Positions 1 to 6,063 of a DNA stretch of 8,596 nucleotides are shown piece after piece. Origin of the DNA: CAYYJM01 sp964471755. GTDB taxonomy: Bacteria; Planctomycetota; Planctomycetia; Gemmatales; Gemmataceae. The notes under the pieces are model-generated. The model was given only the letters and a program-made list of their open reading frames with translations. It did not search any database and was not told the DNA's origin. The position numbers and the translations under genes are program-made. Within the stretch, counting starts at the first letter, position 1. The number at the start of each line of letters is the position of its first letter. The DNA lies in NCBI GenBank assembly GCA_964471755.1, contig CAYYJM010000265.1, positions 1-8,596 on the forward strand. The letters run 5' to 3'.

Positions 1-475
1 CGGCGGACTTCTGCTTCGGGTCGTTCTGATCGGGCAGCATCAGTTCGCGGAAGATGCGGTCCCACGACCGATTCTCGGCGAAGGCCGTCCGGAGATACTC
101 ACGGATGCTGCCGCGCGTGCTGCCCATGAGCAGGACGTTGAACTCGTTGGCCTGATGGCGCGCGTATCCCGACGAGGCCATCAACCGATCGACGAGTTGT
201 TCCACCTTGGTCGGGTCGGTCGAGGCGACGAACGCCTGTGTCTCAGCGACGGTCGGGATGCGGCCGACGAGGTCGAGGGTCAGACGGCGGATGAGGGCCG
301 CATCATCGGCCCGGCCGATGGGCGTGATGCCGGCCTCGCGGAGAGCGGCGTCGATGAAGTGATCGACGGCCTTCTCGATCGGCGTACCGGCTGACGGGCC
401 GCTGTCAGCGTAGACGACAAACGTCGTCGCCAGGACGGCGACGAGGCTGAGAAGCGAGGGGCGGAGTATCCTCAT
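1..475 (-). CDS. DUF1549 (PSCyt2-type) secreted protein, N-terminal part
   Basis: The reading frame is open from an ATG at 475 to the window edge, giving 158 codons with the C-terminus missing. Residues 1-23 form a signal peptide: a short basic start, a hydrophobic core and a likely cleavage after VYA, so the protein is exported. From about residue 33 it matches the planctomycete DUF1549 family. Signatures are the opening helix (IEKAVDHFIDAAL), GITP, then LIRRLTLDLVGRIPT (61-75), VDRLMASSGYARH (95-107) and the AFAENRSWDRIFREL stretch (131-145). The stretch after YARH differs from the most common form of the family (I recall YGERWARHWLD), so this may be a subfamily. The function of DUF1549 is not established; the family is often found with DUF1553 and cytochrome-like domains in planctomycete cell-envelope proteins. 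An AAGGA Shine-Dalgarno (483-487) lies 7 nt upstream of the ATG and supports this start. It is divergent from the FHA-kinase gene. Confidence 0.85.
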   Translation of the reverse strand, partial: MRILRPSLLSLVAVLATTFVVYADSGPSAGTPIEKAVDHFIDAALREAGITPIGRADDAALIRRLTLDLVGRIPTVAETQAFVASTDPTKVEQLVDRLMASSGYARHQANEFNVLLMGSTRGSIREYLRTAFAENRSWDRIFRELMLPDQNDPKQKSA

Positions 476-542
476 GGCAGGTTCCTTGGCTGGAGACTCC
501 GAAGAGTTTCGACACACGGCAGGAGGCACGTCGGCGGGGGGC

Positions 543-566
543 CGGCATGCGCAGGAACACATGCCG
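543..566. promoter_or_regulatory. Operator-like dyad in divergent region
   Basis: A perfect 7-bp inverted repeat, CGGCATG (543-549) and CATGCCG (560-566), is separated by 10 bp. The half-site centres are 17 bp apart. There is no T-tract, so it is not an intrinsic terminator. It lies just downstream of the candidate -10 box of the DUF1549 gene and about 75 bp upstream of the candidate -35 of the FHA-kinase gene. It could be a repressor site or a leader hairpin. A 7-bp dyad can also arise by chance. Confidence 0.3.
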
Positions 567-571
567 ACTCG

Positions 572-577
572 AATATA
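572..577 (-). promoter_or_regulatory. Candidate -10 box for the DUF1549 gene
   Basis: On the minus strand this reads TATATT, a 5/6 match to the sigma-70-type -10 hexamer, in otherwise GC-rich sequence. No convincing -35 hexamer sits 16-18 bp upstream. The predicted start point, about 7 nt downstream, falls inside or beside the dyad at 543-566. The leader to the ATG at 475 would be about 90 nt. Planctomycete promoter consensus is not well defined, so this is tentative. Confidence 0.3.
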
Positions 578-639
578 CCCGAAGGCCGCGAATGGGGGTA
601 GCGGATTGTCAGAGAAAATCTATCCGCGTGGGCTCTCGG

Positions 640-668
640 TTGGCACGCTGGTCCTGACCGGATAAAGT
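640..668 (+). promoter_or_regulatory. Candidate sigma-70-type promoter for FHA-kinase gene
   Basis: TTGGCA (640-645, 5/6 to TTGACA) and TAAAGT (663-668, 4/6 to TATAAT) are separated by exactly 17 bp. The predicted transcription start is near 675, leaving a leader of about 33 nt with an AGAGG ribosome site (695-699) before the ATG at 708. It is the best promoter-like arrangement in this intergenic region. The evidence is spacing and hexamers only. Confidence 0.45.
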
Positions 669-707
669 ACACATAGCCAACTCCCCTCTTCCCCAGAGGC
701 AGCGCTC

Positions 708-2027
708 ATGACCATTCGGCTCGTCGTCATCGAAGGCCCCGAGGCGGGCCGTGAATTTGCCTTCGCCGGCCGCGAAAACTTCGTCGTCGGCCGTGGGGAG
801 GAGGCACACTTCCGCCTGTCGAAGGAAGACCGCTACTGCTCCCGACTGCACTTCATGGTCGAGGTCAACCCGCCACGGTGCCAGGTCTGGGATCTGGAGA
901 GCAATAACGGCACCTACGTCAACGGCACCCGCATCCAGGGGCGCGTCGAACTGCACGACGGCGACCAGATCAAGGCGGGCCGGACGCTCCTCCAGGTGCG
1001 CATCAACGCCCCCGTCGCCGTCCTTCGCGTGCCGGACGACGCCACCCTGGACGATGAGCCGATCCCGGAAGTATCCCCGACCGACGTGTCCGAGGTGATC
1101 CCCGTCGTCGAGGTGATCCCGGTCGTGACGGCCTCGGCTGCCAAGGGGGGCGGCGACGTCACCCGCGCCGCGCCGACGGATTCAATGCTACCGGCGGTGC
1201 CAGGGTATCGCCTGGAGAGCGAACTGGGCCGCGGCCTGCTCGGCGTGGTCTATCGCGCAACCCGCGTGGGCGACCGGCCGGCGGTCGCGATCAAGATGAT
1301 CCGCCCGGCCAGTGGTGACGTCCGGGTCCGGAACCGCTTCCAGCGCGACCTGGCCGTTCTGAAGCAACTCGACCACCGCCGGCTCATACGCTACCACGAC
1401 CTGGGCAGTCACGGCGAGTACCTGTACTTCGTGACGGACCTCGTCGAGGGGCCGAACTTCGCCGGGCTGCTGCGCGAACACGGGCCGTTGCCCCTGGGAC
1501 TGGGCATCGGGCTGATCGGTCAGGTGCTGGAGGGGCTGGAGGCCGGCCACCGGATCGGCTGGATCCATCGCGACGTCAAGCCGACGAACCTGCTGCTGGG
1601 CTCGACGGCGGCAGGCAAGTCGAGCGTCCGGATCGCTGACTTCGGCCTGGCCCGGGTCTACCTGGCATCGTCGCTGAGCGGCCTGTCGCAGGGGGACGAG
1701 GAGGGCCTGCCGCTGCTGCATCACGCCGCCCCGGAGGCGCTGACGAACCCGCGTGGGGCGGAGCCGGCGTCGGACCAGTACAGCACGGCCGTTGTCCTCT
1801 ACGAGTTGCTGACCGGTCGGCTACCGTATCCGCCGGTGCAGAGCCACGCCCAGGTCTACTCGGCGATTCTGCTCAAGCCGCCGACACCGATCCGCCAGGT
1901 GCGGCCGGAGTTGCCGGCCGAGTTGGAGGCGGCCCTGACGCGGGCCCTGGAGAAGAAGGCGGAACACCGCTTCCCGAGCCTGGAGCAATTCTGGCGAGCG
2001 CTGCAGCCGTTCGCCGGGACGGCCTGA
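708..2027 (+). CDS. FHA domain-containing Hanks-type Ser/Thr protein kinase
   Basis: This is a 439-aa soluble protein with no signal peptide or membrane helix. Residues 1-100 form an FHA (phosphothreonine-binding) domain with its key residues present: G28-R29, S45-R46-x-H48, N66-N67-G68-T69 and N72-G73. A Pro/Val/Asp-rich linker (about 101-163) leads to a kinase domain (about 167-435). Visible kinase motifs are the glycine loop (G174, G176, G179), VAIK with K196, HRD with D289, N294, DFG at 311-313 and APE at 341-343. The activation segment is unusual: the expected GTPxYMAPE is replaced by GLPLLHHAAPE, so the conserved P+1 threonine is missing. The alpha-C glutamate also appears to be Asp (D214). 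Catalysis is therefore plausible but not certain. The start is supported by AGAGG (695-699) 8 nt upstream. The gene is convergent with the WD40-kinase gene, and its FHA domain could bind phosphoproteins made by that neighbour. Confidence 0.93.
   Translation: MTIRLVVIEGPEAGREFAFAGRENFVVGRGEEAHFRLSKEDRYCSRLHFMVEVNPPRCQVWDLESNNGTYVNGTRIQGRVELHDGDQIKAGRTLLQVRINAPVAVLRVPDDATLDDEPIPEVSPTDVSEVIPVVEVIPVVTASAAKGGGDVTRAAPTDSMLPAVPGYRLESELGRGLLGVVYRATRVGDRPAVAIKMIRPASGDVRVRNRFQRDLAVLKQLDHRRLIRYHDLGSHGEYLYFVTDLVEGPNFAGLLREHGPLPLGLGIGLIGQVLEGLEAGHRIGWIHRDVKPTNLLLGSTAAGKSSVRIADFGLARVYLASSLSGLSQGDEEGLPLLHHAAPEALTNPRGAEPASDQYSTAVVLYELLTGRLPYPPVQSHAQVYSAILLKPPTPIRQVRPELPAELEAALTRALEKKAEHRFPSLEQFWRALQPFAGTA
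1092..1127 (+). repeat. 18-bp tandem duplication in interdomain linker
   Basis: Two consecutive 18-bp units (1092-1109 and 1110-1127) differ at two positions and encode EVIPVV twice (residues 129-140). They lie in the low-complexity linker between the FHA and kinase domains. This looks like a recent in-frame slippage duplication in a region under little constraint. Confidence 0.8.
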
Positions 2028-2040
2028 AGTCGATCCAGGC

Positions 2041-5000
2041 TCAGGGGGCAGGAACGGCGGACCAGAACTTGATCCGGCGCTCTTCTCCCAGTGCCTGTTT
2101 GTCGATGCTGGCGATGGTCTGGCCGTCCGGGCTGAAACAGGCATAGGCGATGGGGTTCTCGTGGCCGGCCAGGGTCAGCAGCTCCTGCCCGTCCGCGACC
2201 GACCAGAGCTTGAGCAGGCGATCCGCCCCACAACTGAGCAAAGTCTTGCCGTCGGGGCTGAAACAGAAGCTACTGATGGTGTTCGAGTGCCCCGTCAGCG
2301 AGCGGATCTCCTCCCCTGTCTCGACGTCCCAGACGTTGATGATGCCGGGGTTGTTGGCGGTCCCCGACGGACTTACGGCGTAGCGGCCGTCCTTGCTGAA
2401 GCAGAGGCCGCCTTCCGCGAAGAGGTGCTCGCGTGGCGTCAACGTCCGTTTCAGCTCGCCAGTCGTGGCGTCCCAGACGTGGACCGCCCTGTTGTAGCCG
2501 AGGCCGAGGATCGTTCGCCCGTCCGGCGAAAGGGCGATCCGGGTACACAGGAACCCCGGCTTGATGGCCTGGCCCATTTCCTGGCCGGTGCGAACGCTCC
2601 AGACGCGGATCGCCCGGTCGTTGTTGTCGGCCCCGAGGATGGCGACGACAGCGCCGTCCGCGCTGAAAGCCAGCCCGAACACCCGTTCGCGGGGACCACC
2701 CAGGCGGCGGAGTTCCTTCCCCGTGTGAGCGTCGCAGACCTGGATCGAGCCAGACCGATACGTGCCCAGTACGAAAACATCGCCGTCGGGACTGACCTCA
2801 CACAGGGCTCCCCCTGTGGCGTCCCCCGGTAGTTCAGCCACTACCGCGCCGGTCACCACGTCCCAGCGCTTCAGGGTTCCCGCCTCCACACCGAGGACGG
2901 ACTTGCCGTCCACGGTGAAGCACAGCCGAGAGGGGGCACGCTGCTCGCGAACGACCACGGTGTTGACTTCCTGGCCCGGCGGGCGAGCCGGGCTGACACG
3001 GAGGGTGCCGTCGTCGCTCGCCGTGACGATCCGGTCCCCGGCCGGGCTCAACAGGAAGGTATGGATTGCCCGTCGGTGCGCGGCAACCTGCCAGAGCAGC
3101 TGACCGGTCTCGACCGACCAGGCGGTGACCTTCCGCTGCTGGGTGATGCCGTAGAGGATCTTGCCGTCGGGGCTGAAACACAGGCCCACAACCATCTGAA
3201 CCGCGGACGCGAAGGGGACCAGTTCCTTGCCTGCCGGCAGGCTCCAGAGCGTCGTGACGCCCTGCGGCGTACTGTCCACGAACGAAAGGCCGTCCGGAGT
3301 GAAGGCGTAGCCGTTGACGTCCTTCTTCGGGAACGTCGGTGCTGGCCTGGCGTCGCCGCTGGCGGCGTCCCACAGGTATAACGAACGATCCTGAGCCGCG
3401 CAGAGAACGGTTGCCGAATCGGCCGAGAACTGGACGGCCGGGGAGTTCAAGGCGTTCAGCGGACGCGAGAACCGCTCCACGCCGCCGCGCACGCCCCACA
3501 TCTTCAACTCGCCCCCCTTGCGGCCATCCTGGTAGTGGACGGCCAGGGACACGCCATTCGGGCTGAACGCCAGCCGGGTGACGGATGCAACCGGTGGCCC
3601 CGGCAGCACGTGCTTTTCCTGACCCGTACCCGGATCGAGCAGCACGACGGTCCTGCCGTCCTCCCGGATGACGGCCAGCAGGTTGCCATCGGGGCTGTAG
3701 CACTGACTGCCCTTCGGCAGGGAGTAGCCCCGGTCGAGCGTGCGCGCCAGTTTGCCGCGGTCGAAGTCCCAGAAGGCCAGGGCTCCCCCGGGGGCGGCGC
3801 AAACGAGCGTCCGGCCATCGGGGGACAGCGAGGCACCGGGCGGCAAATCGTTCCGGCCGTCCAGTTTCAGGAGCGTCGCGCGGCGGGAGAGTTCACGCAA
3901 GTGCCCCGTCTCCCAGCTCCGCTGGTAGGCGGAAGACACGCCCGCCAGAAGATCCTCGAACAGGGGAAGGTCGCGGTCGTTCCAGTTGCGCAACGCCAGG
4001 TTCATCTGCAGGCCGTGTCGGGCCGCATCGGCTCGCTGAACCTCCTGGCGGAGGCGCTGTTCAGCCTGGCGTGCCTCCTGTTCGGCCTGGCGCGCTGAGG
4101 CTGCCGCCTGCTCCGCGGTGTCGGCCTGGGCATCGGCCCGCATCGCCTGCGCCTGGGCGATCACCGCAAAATAGGTCGCGATCCCCGTCCCGAGCATCAG
4201 CGTCAGGGCGGTCAGCAGCGTCAGGCTCGCGACCACCTTGTTCCGCGCCATCCAGCGCGTCAGCCGCTCGACCGGACCCAGCCGGCGAGCCTGGATCGGT
4301 TCGTCGTCCAACCAGCGCCGCAGGTCGTCGGCCAGTTCGCCGCAGTCGGCGTAGCGTTTCTTTGGTTCCTTCTGCAGGCACTTCAGGCAGATCGTCTCCA
4401 GATCACGCGGCAGGCCGGGTCGCAGCTTGCGCGGCGGGGTCGGATCCTCGCTCAGCACCTGGGCCAGGACCACCTGCGGCGGCCCTGAAAACGGCGTCTG
4501 GCCGGTCAAGAGTTCGTACAGCAGCACGCCGAGGGAATACTGGTCGCTGGCCGGCTGGGCCTCGCCCTTCTGGCCGGCGGCCTGCTCGGGGGCCATGTAC
4601 GCTGGCGTGCCCAGGACCGCCCCGTCCTGCGTCAGTTTCTCCGACTCGTCGGTTCGCGCCGCCAGGCCGAAGTCCATCAGGTGCGGTTCGCCATCCTGAT
4701 CGACCATGACGTTGGCCGGCTTGATGTCGCGGTGGGCGATACCCTGGTCGTGAGCATAGGCCAGGGCGTCGGCCAGACGACGGACGATCTTTGCCGCCTG
4801 GCGTGGGTTCATGCCGCCGTCGGGGATCGCGTCGGCCAGCGGCCCACCGGAGATGAACGCCGTGGCGATGTAATAGGTGCCGTCGTCGAGCCGGCCGGCC
4901 TCGAACAGCGGCACGATGCCCGGATGTCGCAGGTTGGCCGCCGCCCGCGCTTCACGCAGGAAGCGCTCGACCCGACGCGGCGTGGTGAGCGTGCCGGGAT

Positions 5001-5310
5001 TGGGCACCTTCAGCGCGACGAGCCGGTCGAGCTGCGGGTCGTGGGTCAGGTAGACCGTGCCGAAGGCACCAGCACCGAGCCGGCGACGGACCTGGAACCG
5101 GCCAACGGTACGCGGTAGCGATCCGTCCGCGGGCCGGTCGCCTCCGGCGGTGTCCCGGTCGCGTGACCTGTCCTGGGTCGCTTTCCGGGCCGGGTCGCGC
5201 GGAAAGCGCGTCTTGCAGCGCGGGCAGGTGATGGACGTGCGCGTGGGGTCAGCGATGGCCAGGGTGGCCTGGCAGCCGGGACAGGTGAGCCGCGTCGGAG
5301 GCATGGCCAT
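2041..5310 (-). CDS. Membrane Ser/Thr protein kinase with zinc ribbon and 14 WD40 repeats
   Basis: This is a 1089-aa multidomain protein. Residues 8-36 carry a zinc ribbon (CPGC at 10-13, CPRC at 29-32). The kinase domain (about 72-335) has every key motif: G79/G81/G84, VALK with K101, alpha-C E120, HRD with D195, N200, DFG at 213-215 and GTPAYMAPE at 234-242. It should be active. A single membrane helix spans about 359-385. An Ala/Glu/Gln/Arg-rich coiled coil (about 386-430) follows, then a spacer. Fourteen WD40-type units follow at 41-46-residue intervals, each marked by an SPDG-like turn (first S at 496, last at 1060) and many ending in a WD/WS/WG strand. Fourteen units fit two seven-bladed propellers. 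The topology implied is a cytoplasmic kinase with propellers outside the membrane, a common planctomycete design. There are two possible starts: ATG at 5310, or ATG at 5304, which sits better (8 nt) behind a weak GGGA. The gene follows the HicB-like gene by 48 bp. Confidence 0.95.
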   Translation of the reverse strand: MAMPPTRLTCPGCQATLAIADPTRTSITCPRCKTRFPRDPARKATQDRSRDRDTAGGDRPADGSLPRTVGRFQVRRRLGAGAFGTVYLTHDPQLDRLVALKVPNPGTLTTPRRVERFLREARAAANLRHPGIVPLFEAGRLDDGTYYIATAFISGGPLADAIPDGGMNPRQAAKIVRRLADALAYAHDQGIAHRDIKPANVMVDQDGEPHLMDFGLAARTDESEKLTQDGAVLGTPAYMAPEQAAGQKGEAQPASDQYSLGVLLYELLTGQTPFSGPPQVVLAQVLSEDPTPPRKLRPGLPRDLETICLKCLQKEPKKRYADCGELADDLRRWLDDEPIQARRLGPVERLTRWMARNKVVASLTLLTALTLMLGTGIATYFAVIAQAQAMRADAQADTAEQAAASARQAEQEARQAEQRLRQEVQRADAARHGLQMNLALRNWNDRDLPLFEDLLAGVSSAYQRSWETGHLRELSRRATLLKLDGRNDLPPGASLSPDGRTLVCAAPGGALAFWDFDRGKLARTLDRGYSLPKGSQCYSPDGNLLAVIREDGRTVVLLDPGTGQEKHVLPGPPVASVTRLAFSPNGVSLAVHYQDGRKGGELKMWGVRGGVERFSRPLNALNSPAVQFSADSATVLCAAQDRSLYLWDAASGDARPAPTFPKKDVNGYAFTPDGLSFVDSTPQGVTTLWSLPAGKELVPFASAVQMVVGLCFSPDGKILYGITQQRKVTAWSVETGQLLWQVAAHRRAIHTFLLSPAGDRIVTASDDGTLRVSPARPPGQEVNTVVVREQRAPSRLCFTVDGKSVLGVEAGTLKRWDVVTGAVVAELPGDATGGALCEVSPDGDVFVLGTYRSGSIQVCDAHTGKELRRLGGPRERVFGLAFSADGAVVAILGADNNDRAIRVWSVRTGQEMGQAIKPGFLCTRIALSPDGRTILGLGYNRAVHVWDATTGELKRTLTPREHLFAEGGLCFSKDGRYAVSPSGTANNPGIINVWDVETGEEIRSLTGHSNTISSFCFSPDGKTLLSCGADRLLKLWSVADGQELLTLAGHENPIAYACFSPDGQTIASIDKQALGEERRIKFWSAVPAP

Positions 5311-5358
5311 TTTCCCGAGGTGGTGGGGGAATCTTCCGACATGGAAGGGTTGTACTCC

Positions 5359-5523
5359 TCACGAGGCGACGGTACAAGCGAGTACCAGGCCGAGGCCGCG
5401 GAAAAGGGCGGAAAGCGTCACCTCGCGTGTCTTGCCCTGCGAGTTGACGCCCGGCACCTCCTCGACCCAGCCGATCCACCACTCGCCAGATTGCTGGATC
5501 ACTGCGGTGTATTCTCCGGCCAT
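5359..5523 (-). CDS. HicB-like small protein (HicB-family antitoxin fold)
   Basis: A 54-aa protein reads MAGEYTAVIQQSGEWWIGWV at its start, then EEVPGVNSQGKTRE. This is the beta-strand and GxNSQGxTREE signature of the short HicB-like family (partial RNase H-like fold). After TRE the tail (VTLSALFRGLGLVLACTVAS) keeps the helix spacing of the family but is unusually hydrophobic. It lacks the usual acidic pattern and ends early, so the C-terminus may be divergent or slightly truncated. No DNA-binding domain is attached. An excellent Shine-Dalgarno, GGAGG (5531-5535), sits 7 nt upstream of the ATG, just after the stop of the DUF29 gene, so the two are probably translated from one mRNA. HicB proteins normally neutralise a HicA mRNA interferase; no HicA is visible here. 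It may instead serve as a stand-alone regulator or partner of the DUF29 protein, which is inference. Confidence 0.75.
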   Translation of the reverse strand: MAGEYTAVIQQSGEWWIGWVEEVPGVNSQGKTREVTLSALFRGLGLVLACTVAS

Positions 5524-5530
5524 GGCACCC

Positions 5531-5535
5531 CCTCC
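5531..5535 (-). promoter_or_regulatory. Ribosome binding site of the HicB-like gene, next to the DUF29 stop
   Basis: On the minus strand this reads GGAGG, 7 nt before the ATG at 5523 and only 3 nt after the DUF29 stop codon (5541-5539). It establishes the small 54-codon frame as a likely real gene and points to translational coupling with DUF29. Confidence 0.75.
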
Positions 5536-5538
5536 GAT

Positions 5539-5997
5539 TCAGGCATCGTCTCCGGGCGGCTCGAACGCCAGCAGTTCGTCCAGCGAGTAACCGCACTCCC
5601 TCGGAAACGTCTCGGATGGCAGGCCGGTCTCCGCGGCCGCTCGCTCGACCGCGTCTCGATAAACCTCCGCGAGGACGGCCTCCGCGTGGTTGCGGAGGAC
5701 GCCACGACCGGCCAGGCGGCGCAGGTCCTGCCGCTGCTCGACGATCGACGCCCGCCAGCTTCGGGACTGCTGGGTTGGCTGATGCACCCACTTGAGGACG
5801 TGCATCACCAGGAGTACCAGACGGCTCTCTACCTCCCGCCGATCGCGTCGGGCCATGTCGCTCAGGTACTCCCGGAGATTGGCGTAATCAAGTTCGGCAT
5901 ATTCCCCCGCCGCGAGGAGATCCGCCATCGCATCGAGCCATGCCGTCTCGTCCTCGGCATACAGCTCCGGCAAGGCGAGCCTGGTTCGCTGTACCAT
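5539..5997 (-). CDS. DUF29 family protein
   Basis: This 152-aa all-helical soluble protein carries the recognisable DUF29 pattern. An LYxEDxxAW opening (12-20) is followed by LLAAGEYAELDYANLREYL (27-45), ExESRLVLLVMHVLKW (55-70), QPTQQSRSWRASIVEQR (73-89), a YRDA motif (113-116) and ETGLPSETFPRECGYSLDELL (123-143). Its length matches the family, which is usually about 140-160 aa. DUF29 proteins are frequent in cyanobacteria, planctomycetes and proteobacteria, often in many copies, and have no established function. There is no signal peptide, so it is probably cytoplasmic. A strong GGAGG (6005-6009) lies 7 nt before the ATG at 5997, and an in-frame stop occurs a short distance upstream, so the start is secure. 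It follows the sulfatase gene by 66 bp and precedes the HicB-like gene by 15 bp. Confidence 0.9.
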   Translation of the reverse strand: MVQRTRLALPELYAEDETAWLDAMADLLAAGEYAELDYANLREYLSDMARRDRREVESRLVLLVMHVLKWVHQPTQQSRSWRASIVEQRQDLRRLAGRGVLRNHAEAVLAEVYRDAVERAAAETGLPSETFPRECGYSLDELLAFEPPGDDA

Positions 5998-6063
5998 CCC
6001 GCGTCCTCCGTCCCGGCCAAGAATCGCGTCCCTTGAGGATCATCCAGGGCCGCTCCTCGTGTG

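Noticed and set aside
472..672. Overlapping small frames in the divergent region (plus 474-665, minus 472-672)
   Set aside because: No homology or ribosome site; they overlap promoter-like elements and the start of the DUF1549 gene.
2022..2045. Possible bidirectional terminator between the convergent kinase genes
   Set aside because: Only a 5-bp stem (2022-2026 with 2036-2040) with a 9-nt loop and no T-tract; too weak to call.
2110..3185. Recurring near-identical DNA segments such as gccgtcggggctgaaac
   Set aside because: They encode the repeated FSPDGK turn of the WD40 units on the opposite strand; they are protein repeats, not a DNA element or CRISPR.
2834..3802. 322-codon minus-strand frame inside the WD40 region
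   Set aside because: A frame-shifted shadow of the WD40 repeats; the reading frame of the 1089-aa protein contains the family motifs throughout.
5046..5342. 98-codon minus-strand frame starting upstream of the WD40-kinase gene
   Set aside because: It overlaps the zinc-ribbon and kinase N-terminus in another frame, is Arg/Pro-rich in the manner of a shifted GC-rich frame, and has no family signature.
5249..5791. 180-codon minus-strand frame across DUF29, the HicB-like gene and the kinase start
   Set aside because: It is a shifted frame over three better-supported genes. I checked whether it supplies a better C-terminus for the HicB-like protein and it does not.
6035..6058. Possible hairpin terminator after the sulfatase gene
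   Set aside because: Only a 5-bp stem (GAGGA/TCCTC) with a 14-nt loop and no T-tract.
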